From: Schizophyllum amplum | Lineage: Eukaryota; Basidiomycota; Agaricomycetes; Agaricales; Schizophyllaceae | Reading direction: 5' to 3' | Assembly: GCA_007026445.1 (NCBI GenBank) | Contig: VDMD01000021.1 | Span: forward strand, 432,019 to 496,018 | DNA length: 64,000 bases | Shown: in pieces, positions 56,891 through 64,000 of the stretch | Layout: every line of letters starts with the position of its first letter | Position numbering within the stretch: position 1 is the stretch's first letter | Notes under the pieces: model-generated | Told to the model about the DNA's origin: nothing | Database searches by the model: none | The model's input: only the letters and a program-made list of their open reading frames with translations | Program-made: the position numbers and the translations under genes

Positions 56891-58169
56891 CTAGTACGAG
56901 CCCCCGGTGATCTTCGCGTCGTCGCTGTCGATCGTGCCCTCCTCACCACCTGTAATCTTGAGCGCGGAGAAATCCCAGTCACCGGAGCAGGCGCCGCAGT
57001 CCACCGTGAGGCGCTTGCCGCCGTCGTTGACCGTCACCGATGTCGTATCGCCCTTGAAGTTGACGTTGCTGATCGGCGCGCCGGTACCGGGCGTGCCCGC
57101 GTCGTCGGGGTACGACTGCGAGATGAGCACGCCGTACTTGTCGATACCAGTGATCGTGTTGCCCGAGTAGTTGACGTTCGAGACGGACGCGGAGGTGGCG
57201 GACGCCTTCACCTTGATGCGGGTGCCGTACATTGAGTTGCTGACAGTGTTGCCGGTGATGGTGACGGTGTCGACGGTCTTGTCGGCAGAGATGGAGCCGA
57301 CAGAGATGCCGTGACCGCCCGAGCACTGGTTGTTCTGGAAGCTGGTGGAGGGTTAGACGGAAACAGTATTCAAGGCGCGCACAACGTACATGATGTTCTT
57401 GCCAGAGTTGATGGCAATACAGTCGTCCTGGTTCTTTACAACGCTGTTCTGGATGGTGACATCCTCCGCAGAGACGTCAAAGCCCTGTAGCCACATGAGC
57501 ATCCGCAAACCGCGACAGCGTTCACGCAAACCGACATACATCGGTGTTGTGGCCGAGCTCATCCTCGTCACCCGCGCTGTTGTCAATCGTGATACCGTCG
57601 AACGTCAAGCCGTCGCTGTTGCCGATGGACACCGCCTGAGCGGGCGAGTTGAGGACGGTGAAGTCAGAGTAGGTGCCGGAGCCCTTGAACTTGAGAAGAG
57701 GGTGCGGCTTGGTGACGCCACCGTTCGTGCCCTCGCCATCCCAGTACTCGGCGCCATTGCCATCGAAAGCGGTGTTGCCGGCGCCATCAAAGGTAACGTC
57801 GGCACCGTCAATTGTGAATAGGGGACCCTCCGCTGCAGAGCCATCAGACAAGCCGTTTGCACGTTTATATGCTATACTCACAGGACGTCTTTGCGAACGT
57901 GATGGTCCCAGCGACAGTGATTTTGGCACCGTCCGCGGGCTATGTCGACTTCAGCACCATAGCACATGAATGCAAGCGAACCACCGCACCTTCATAGTAA
58001 TCACTTCGCCGTCTTTGACCGTGAAAGCGTTGATGGTAACGCTCGCACAGTCAGCGACGTCGTTCGCGCTGTCGGTCGAGTCGACTGTGCAGCTCGCACG
58101 CTTCGAGGGGCGCGCCGAGACTAGCACGGCCGCAGAAACCAGAACATTGAGGAGCGCAAGCTTAACCAT
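56891..58169 (-). CDS. Secreted endopolygalacturonase, GH28 (copy 2)
   Basis: About 358 residues, with exon 1 at 58169-57990 and the same intron positions as copy 1. Signal peptide MVKLALLNVLVSAAVLVSA, then PSKRASCTVDS. Active-site motifs NTD-GFD, QDDCIAI, GGHGISVGS and RIKVKA are intact, so it should be an active pectinase. Compared with copy 1 several Lys are replaced by Asp/Glu (for example WDGEGTNGG for WDGKGTNGG, GGEEGTIDSDD for GGKAGTIKANN), making this form clearly more acidic. That may suit a different pH. TATATA near 58263 lies upstream. Confidence 0.94.
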
Positions 58170-59120
58170 TGCGGAGGATGAAGGAAAACGAAAGACTAGA
58201 AACGAAGGAAGGGAGGGAAAGATGAAGAAACACTGATGAGCATGGTGCATGCGCTGCACGGTTATATACGCACGGTGGTTATTTTCCGGCGGACGCCGAC
58301 CGGCGCGCGCGCTCTGGATTCCCGTGCGAGTGTGCGCACCGCCGCTGCGCAAGACCTGGCGGCGGAGAAAGCACGGGACGCGCACCGTCTGCTGCCATGG
58401 GAATGCGCTATCATTGAAATAGCACCCGGGTCGTCTTTTGGCTAGCCGGGGCTTCGCCACCTCACACGATGCTCGCTATCCTCCCACCCGTGACCCCATG
58501 AGAAGCGAAGTGGTGCAGTATGTGGGAAAGGACGCGTATGGCGGGCCGTGCGTGCGCTTTCTCCTGCCAAAACCTGCGCTGTGTTTAGCTTGCCCGTCCG
58601 CGATGACCTTCAACTTTCAAGAGCACCCTCAAGTGAATGGACTCCGGATCGTGCCTGTTCTGCTGCGGATCAATTCATTACGACCGTTGCCCTACGTTCT
58701 CATCGTCCTTGTCCGAGCCATCAGCAAGCCACATGCCCGACGAGTCACGACGCTGAAGGCCGTTTCGGCTCTCTGCTGCAGCCGACTCGAAGATAACCAC
58801 AGCAGCCTCATGACTGGCCATGCTGTCAGTCCAGGTGGGCGAGAGATTGCACGGCCCGACTTGAGTCTCGAATTAAGAAAGGGAAACTTGAAAGTGCAGA
58901 GAAAACGAACTTCACTGGTGAGGTTAGCTTGCTTATGCAGCTGCATCGTGAGAAACGCCACATGGTTGCATGATCGCGGTTGATCGAGATTTCCGTCAAG
59001 CAGGGTCTGCCCACCTTGTGTCCACCCTTCCCCTCGCATACAAGCTTTGCTACCTCCACCCTTTCACGCCCCCTTCCTGCCGAAAACACCGAGGGAAAGT
59101 GTCTAGATTATTCTGAAATC
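58170..59120. other. Intergenic: promoter of copy 2 and of UTP6
   Basis: Divergent spacer. The first about 390 bases mirror the promoter of polygalacturonase copy 1. An open frame at 58438-58983 overlaps that duplicated promoter and has no family motifs. Confidence 0.45.
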
Positions 59121-60489
59121 ATGGAACGCGTACATTTTCAGCGCGAGCAGATGCTCGATGAGCTGAAGGACCTTACCGAGAAGGGCATCTTCACCAAGGT
59201 GTGTGCTGAGCATATATAGCCGAGAGGCGTTCTCAGTTCTGTATAGGAAGAGACGCACAAGATTCTTCAAACGAGGACAGAATATGAATCCATGCTCATC
59301 CGACGGAATGCTAGGAAGGCCGATTTCCTGCGCTACGTACGGTACGAGATGGGCGTGGAAGCTTTGCGTCTGAAGCGCGTCAAGGCTCTTGGTGAGTACC
59401 ATACAAGTAGGCTTTCGAATAAGCCTCACATGTGTTGTAGATCTCGAAGGCCCGCATACCTTGTCGGACCATAGTATCACGCAGCGCCAGTACACCATCT
59501 TCGAGCGCGCAGTAAAAAAATGGAAGGACGATCTCGGACTGTGGATCGAATATCTCAACGTTCTCAGAAGGAACGGCGCGAACAAGAAGATTGCGGGAGT
59601 CTGTACAAGGTGCGTTTCCCACCTCAAGCGCCGTCAATCCCTTCAACCTGACCCTTCCATCCCAGAGCACTCGCGATGCACCCCACCTCCTCCATGCTCT
59701 ATATCATGTCCGCCAAGCACGAGCTCGAGAGCAACCACAGCATCGACAGCGCGCGCAAGATGCTGCAGCGAGGCATACGCATGTGCGCCGAGGGTGGAGC
59801 CACGCCGCTGCATTCTCGTACTGCCAAAGACGAGATCGAGCTATGGAAGGAGTACGTGCGGCTGGAGCTCGGCTTTGTAGAAAGCATGCGCCGCCGGTGG
59901 GAGGTTCTCGGGATCGATATCCACGAGGACGCGGACGGCAAGGGGAAAGGCAAGGCGGACCCGCAGTTCGAGCAGCGCGAAGCACAGAGGGAGATCGTCT
60001 TGCGCGGCGCCATCGTGCGCGAGGTCATCTCGCAAGCGACACAATGTATGCTGTTTTATTGCTCGTCCACTTGACTATTGTCTGACGTGTGCTACAGCGG
60101 TCCCGCGCACCGACCTATACTCTGCACTGCACGAGGTCGTGTCCACGTACCCCCTTACGCCACTGCCCAATCAAGCTGGTGGCGACACGACGGATGTGTT
60201 GAAACCGGCCCTCCTCGATCATTTGTTCTCGTGCGCGGCGTCCAGCGATGACAGTGTCGCATTCATCGCCTCCTCCATCGTCCGTCCTGGCTTGAAAGGC
60301 GTGGAACTTGTCGACAAGCTACACGAAGCATGGACCAGAGCATACTGGTCGGGAAAGCATGATGAGGTGCGGCAGAAGCAGTGGGCGCAGTGGGTTGAGG
60401 CGTGGCTGCAAAATCGGGAGGATGCACAGCTAGAGGAGACCCTCGGGAGGTGGCTGCAGGCTACAGCGCAATGTGCGATAGTCGCCTGA
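59121..60489 (+). CDS. UTP6: UTP6, U3 snoRNP / SSU processome subunit with HAT repeats
   Basis: Predicted 387 residues in five exons: 59121-59198, 59247-59391, 59441-59609, 59666-60045, 60098-60489. The N terminus MERVHFQREQMLDELKDL is the typical UTP6 start. HAT (half-a-TPR) repeats are seen as RKADFLRYVRYEMGVEAL, YTIFERAVKKWKDDLGLWIE, and WKEYVRLELGFVESMRRRW. The protein acts in the nucleolus in early 18S rRNA processing. It is shorter than the animal protein but close to the yeast one. It is followed 225 bases later on the same strand by DBR1. Confidence 0.88.
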
Positions 60490-60713
60490 GTCATGTATCA
60501 ACACATCTTTCGGTGTTAGTAGTCATATTCTGTACAGATGAGCAAAAAATCTGCAGTTGCTCGGCTTGTGCAGCCTGTCACTGTGCAGCCCCTCTCCCCT
60601 CTTCGGTCCGAAGATCCGCATGCAAGACGCGATCGAGCTCCCTCACACTGACAGGTCATCGCGCCTTGACCAATACCAACAAGTCTCGCCGCTCAAGTCG
60701 TCCCACACCCATC

Positions 60714-62575
60714 ATGAAGGTACGCTCCCCGACCCCACATCCCACCGCCCCTCTCAGAGATCCCAGATCGCCGTCGAAGGCTGCTGCCACGGCGAGCTGG
60801 ACGCGACCTACGAAGAGATCAAGCGCATCGAACAGCGCGACGGCGCCCCCCTCGACGTCCTCTTCATCTGCGGCGACTTCCAGGCCGTGCGCAATGCGCA
60901 GGATCTGCAGTGCATGGCCGTGCCGGACAAGTATAAGGACTTGCGCCAGTTCTACCAGTTGCGTACTCTACTACATATGTTGGAACCCCGGCCATTTGTT
61001 GACATGCGATCCCCCTCATTAGGTACTACACTGGCGAGAAACAGGCGCACGTGCTGACACTGGTCATTGGCGGAAACCACGAAGCATCGAATTATATGTG
61101 GGAACTGTGCGTTGTGCTCCAACTCCCTCCGTGGTCCGTCTCTAACATTCGCGCGCGTATAGGTATCACGGTGGCTGGTTGGCGCCAAACATATATTTTT
61201 TAGGTCACGCAGGATGCGTGCAGGTCAATGGGGTCCGCATTGCCGGCGCCTCTGGAATTTACAAGTCGCACGACTTCCCCCTCGGTTTGTTCGTTCGGCT
61301 CCTCCTATTTCTCTGCCAGTCTGATCAATTCTGCGCAGGCTCTTTCGAACGCATGCCATATAACCCCAAGTCGATGCGCAGTATCTATCACATACGCGAA
61401 TATTGCGTTCGCCGGCTATCCCTCGTTCGTACATATCGGCCTGAAGCCCTCTTCGTTTGCTGAACCTTTCCACCCGCAGCTCTCCACCCCGCGCATCATG
61501 CTCTCCCACGATTGGCCGCAAGGCGTCGAGCATGCTGGCGACCTCGCCGGCCTCCTGCGGCGCAAACAGCACTTCCGCGCCGACGTGCAGAACAGCGCAC
61601 TCGGCTCCCCGCCTCTGCGCGGCCTCCTGCACCAACTGCAACCAGAGTGGTGGTTTTCGGCTCACTTGCACACGCGGTTTGAGGCTGCTGTTGTACATGG
61701 ACCGGCGGAAGGCGCTGCCGGTGCTTCGGTCAACGAAGGCGGGCAGCCAGCACCTCCCGTTATAGTGGCCAACCCAGACGAGATTGCGATCGACGATGAC
61801 GAGTTTGACGCGCCTGCACCGCCCGAGGCCCCAGCGCAACCAGCGGCAGCTGCAGAACCCAGACCACCGCCTGTGAGCAGGAACGACGACGAGATTGTGC
61901 TGAGCGACGAAGAGGACGACGTGGCGCCGCCGCCGCCTCCACCACCACCATATGTACCACCAAAGATGACCAAATTTCTTGCGCTCGATAAGTGCTTGCC
62001 CAGACGCAAGTTTTTGGAGGTGAGAACTTGACCAAAATCCATCCTATGAGACTGATTGTATCTCTATAGGTCATAGATATCCCAACAGACGCCACGCCTA
62101 CGCCTGGAAACCCGACATTCGCCTTTGATCCGGAGTGGCTTGCCATTGTACGGGCATTTAATCCGTTGCTGTCGTTAGAGATGAAGCAGGTTTGTTGCCG
62201 TTAGACTCCTGATATTGAAGACGACTCACGCGCGGCAGACGCCATTCCCCCCTGAAGCTGAAGCGCGCGCCACGGTAGCTCGCGAGCTGGCTTGGGTGCA
62301 GGAGAATGTACTCGCGGGCTGCGAAGGGCAGGTCGTCAATGTGAAGGATGTACAGCAGTTCGCCCCCACCCTTCCTGGCGGAGACGGGCCGCAGGGACGC
62401 GAGAGGTTCCAACAGCGTGAGTCCACCTTTGATTGTAGAGAACGTCCACTCACATGCCACCTCAGCGCCGTGGTTTACGAACCCGCAGACTGTTGCGTTC
62501 TGTGAGATGCTGGGGATAGAGAACAAGATCAACGCGCCGCCGCCGCCGACTGCAGCAAAGTCACCTCCGCCATAG
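60714..62575 (+). CDS. DBR1: DBR1, RNA lariat debranching enzyme
   Basis: Calcineurin-like metallophosphoesterase of about 500 residues. The first coding exon (60714-60719) holds only Met-Lys; exon 2 starts at 60767 with [18 protein letters not shown]. Metal-binding and active-site motifs follow: [54 protein letters not shown], and [13 protein letters not shown]. After a Pro/Asp-rich linker comes the DBR1 C-terminal domain ([28 protein letters not shown]). It opens the 2'-5' bond of excised intron lariats in the nucleus, fitting a genome with so many introns. Internal splice sites beyond exon 2 are approximate. Confidence 0.92.
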
Positions 62576-63057
62576 TACCTCTGTTTTGACGATATTTACC
62601 CCATGTTCGCCTGCTTCAAGTTGTTAGTCCAGTGGGCCCGAATCATGACAGCGTTTGTGGCGCCAGTGCTCCTCGGGGCAATCATCGGGATTTGTCCGAG
62701 TAGACAAAGTTTGACAGACGGCATTCTCTTTGGTCAACTCTATTGTTTTGCGAGCTCTACACAGAGAAATATCAGAGAGACCATGGCCCGGTCGTTGTAA
62801 TGCTCTGAATGCTGCCGTCACCGCCTTCGGGCCGCTGACCGGTATGTGCCGAAAACGAGAGACAAATAAACGTATACAGCTCCTGCTGTTTCCTCAGATC
62901 ATCTCGTCCGGTGAGCGAAACTTTATTCTGCGGATTCAAACCTTATTTCGGTAGCTGACATGCATTGTTCTGCTTGTTGCGCTTGTCTTTTACCACCATG
63001 ATGAAGACACAGTACCCGCGCAAATCCAAGTTCACGCCGGCGCCGCCCCCGCGTTGA
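62576..63057. other. Intergenic: DBR1 3' region and WOPR-gene promoter
   Basis: 482 bases without a recognisable gene. Confidence 0.4.
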
Positions 63058-64000
63058 ATGTCGGCGACCGAGAGCGGACAGACCGTTTCGACTGGACCTG
63101 CTGAGCCCCCATGGACGGGGTGGATCGAGACGACGGGCGACGCGCTCCTCATCCTCGAGGCCGCGCGCCGGGGCCTCATCCCCCGCGTCACCCGCCGCCT
63201 CGTCGAAGCCGAGCGCAAGATGATCACCTCCGGCGCCGTCTTCGTCTTCGATGAGGACGAAAGCGGCATCAAGCGCTGGACGGATGGCTTCTACTGGAGC
63301 CCCAGCCGCATCCTTGGCAATTTCCTGCTCTACCGAGAGACGGACAAGAAGGGTATCGCGCACCGATCCCGCAACCAAGTTGTCGACGACGAAGGCGGGA
63401 AGCACGAGAGCCAGATCCTCAGCCGCCCCAAGAAGGACGATGCGGGCAAGATCGACAAGGCCCGCGAACGCAGCCTCATGGGCAGCCTCACCAACAGCTA
63501 CAAGTTCAAGCAGGGCGGGCTCATGAAGAAGGTGCGCCGCTCACAAATATAGAGATGTTCACGCGCTGACTTGTTGCCCAGACGTTCTCGGTCACCATAG
63601 GCGGCGTGGCTCAGCATCTCATCTCGTACTACAGCGTAGACGATGTCGCGAACGGACGCCTCCGCCCGCCTTCATCCCTCCCCGAGCTCGCTAGTCTCGA
63701 CATTAGCGGCCGAATATCTGGACAAGACCCACTTCCGTAACCCGCCCAAAATCGAAATAGGCCCGGACGGCCGTCCGCGCTACCGCGGCGAGGCCGACGA
63801 CATCGATACTTCCTCCGCCCAAGCTTTGTTGAGCGCGCCGCTATCCAGCGCGCCACCGCTGCTAGGGGAGGCACGCACCGTCGATGTACACTCCGCCAAG
63901 CGAAGCAAGCGTTACGATCCGTACAGCATCGCTGCCCCCGCAAAGCGACCTCGCACTCAGTCCACCGTCGACACGCTCGGTGTCGACGGAACCATGCAAC
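63058..64000 (+). CDS. Gti1/Pac2 (WOPR) family transcription regulator, partial, with apparent frameshift
   Basis: Exon 1 (63058-63531) and exon 2 (from 63582) encode a WOPR DNA-binding domain of the Wor1/Ryp1/Sge1 group: WTGWIETTGDALLILEAARR, VFVFDEDESGIKRWTDGFYW, SPSRILGNFLLYRE, then FSVTIGGVAQHLISYYSV and LPELASLDIS. After DIS, near 63704-63712, the expected continuation (EYLDKTHFRNPPKIEIG, then RYRGEADD) is read in another frame, one base out. The used frame stops at TAA at 63738. No intron can explain the change. It is either a sequencing error, a broken allele or a shortened protein. Family members are master regulators of morphology and secretion. The gene runs past the window end. Confidence 0.8.

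Larger units (their letters stand above)
54470..58560. repeat. Inverted duplication carrying two polygalacturonase genes
   Basis: The left arm (about 54470-56215) and right arm (about 58560-56891) carry the same gene, the same introns and matching promoter blocks, pointing toward each other around a 675-base centre. Confidence 0.75.

Noticed and set aside
58438..58983. 181-residue plus-strand open frame
   Set aside because: It overlaps the duplicated promoter of polygalacturonase copy 2, has no motif, and no counterpart frame exists in the other promoter copy.
1..64000. CRISPR arrays, rRNA and bacterial operons
   Set aside because: No regular repeat-spacer pattern or rRNA signature was seen, and the gene structure is eukaryotic throughout.

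Overview
The window is a gene-dense stretch of nuclear DNA from a filamentous basidiomycete, most likely a wood- or plant-associated member of the Agaricomycetes. The evidence is: genes with many introns of about 45-60 bases carrying GT(G/A)(A/C)G donors; exons down to 6 bases; a fungal RNAi Argonaute; a Gti1/Pac2 (WOPR) regulator; an SGF29 subunit; and secreted GH28, GH79 and GH128 enzymes. Gene models were built by hand from reading frames, splice signals and remembered family motifs. Most carry exon lengths whose phases add up. No alignment or search was run, so family names rest on motif recognition.

Layout. 1-26: last codons of a secreted-protein paralogue. 1.1-2.3 kb: NmrA-like oxidoreductase (+). 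2.5-4.8 kb: Hst3/Hst4-type sirtuin (-). 5.2-6.2 kb: translin (-), divergent from Argonaute (+, 6.5-10.0 kb) across 280 bp. 10.8-20.6 kb: one 3141-residue DUF6606/DUF3638/DUF3645 protein (+), followed by a broken copy of its 3' end. 21.7-22.7 kb: mitochondrial ribosomal uL29m (-). 23.1-25.5 kb: Ost-alpha/TMEM184 membrane protein (-). 27.8-28.8 kb: small secreted protein (+). 29.2-31.2 kb: F-box protein (-). 31.7-33.0 kb: single-pass membrane protein (-). 33.9-36.0 kb: GH79 glycosidase (-). 37.1-38.4 kb: second NmrA-like gene (+). 38.8-40.0 kb: CHRAC/Dpb3-type histone-fold protein (-), divergent from a 2-oxoglutarate dioxygenase (+, 40.3-41.8 kb). 42.1-42.7 kb: small heat-shock protein (-). 43.5-44.8 kb: SGF29 (-). 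45.0-45.8 kb: non-autonomous DNA element with long terminal inverted repeats. 46.6-47.8 kb: GH128 glucanase (+). 48.4-51.8 kb: large F-box-like protein (-). 52.0-53.2 kb: NDUFAF6 (-), divergent from SDHAF1 (+, 53.5-53.9 kb). 54.9-58.2 kb: two endopolygalacturonases tail to tail in an inverted duplication. 59.1-60.5 kb: UTP6 (+). 60.7-62.6 kb: DBR1 (+). 63.1 kb to the end: WOPR regulator (+), which appears frameshifted.

How the genes relate. Three divergent pairs share promoters of 240-280 bp. Two are functionally matched: translin with Argonaute (small-RNA silencing) and NDUFAF6 with SDHAF1 (complex I and complex II assembly). UTP6 and DBR1 form a tandem RNA-processing pair. The carbohydrate-active genes and the small secreted protein are separate inducible-type units with good TATA boxes. 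The most notable points are a SecA-like ATPase motif set inside the giant DUF3638 protein, the translin/Argonaute pair, the unusual number of microexons, the new inverted-repeat element and the apparent frameshift in the WOPR gene.
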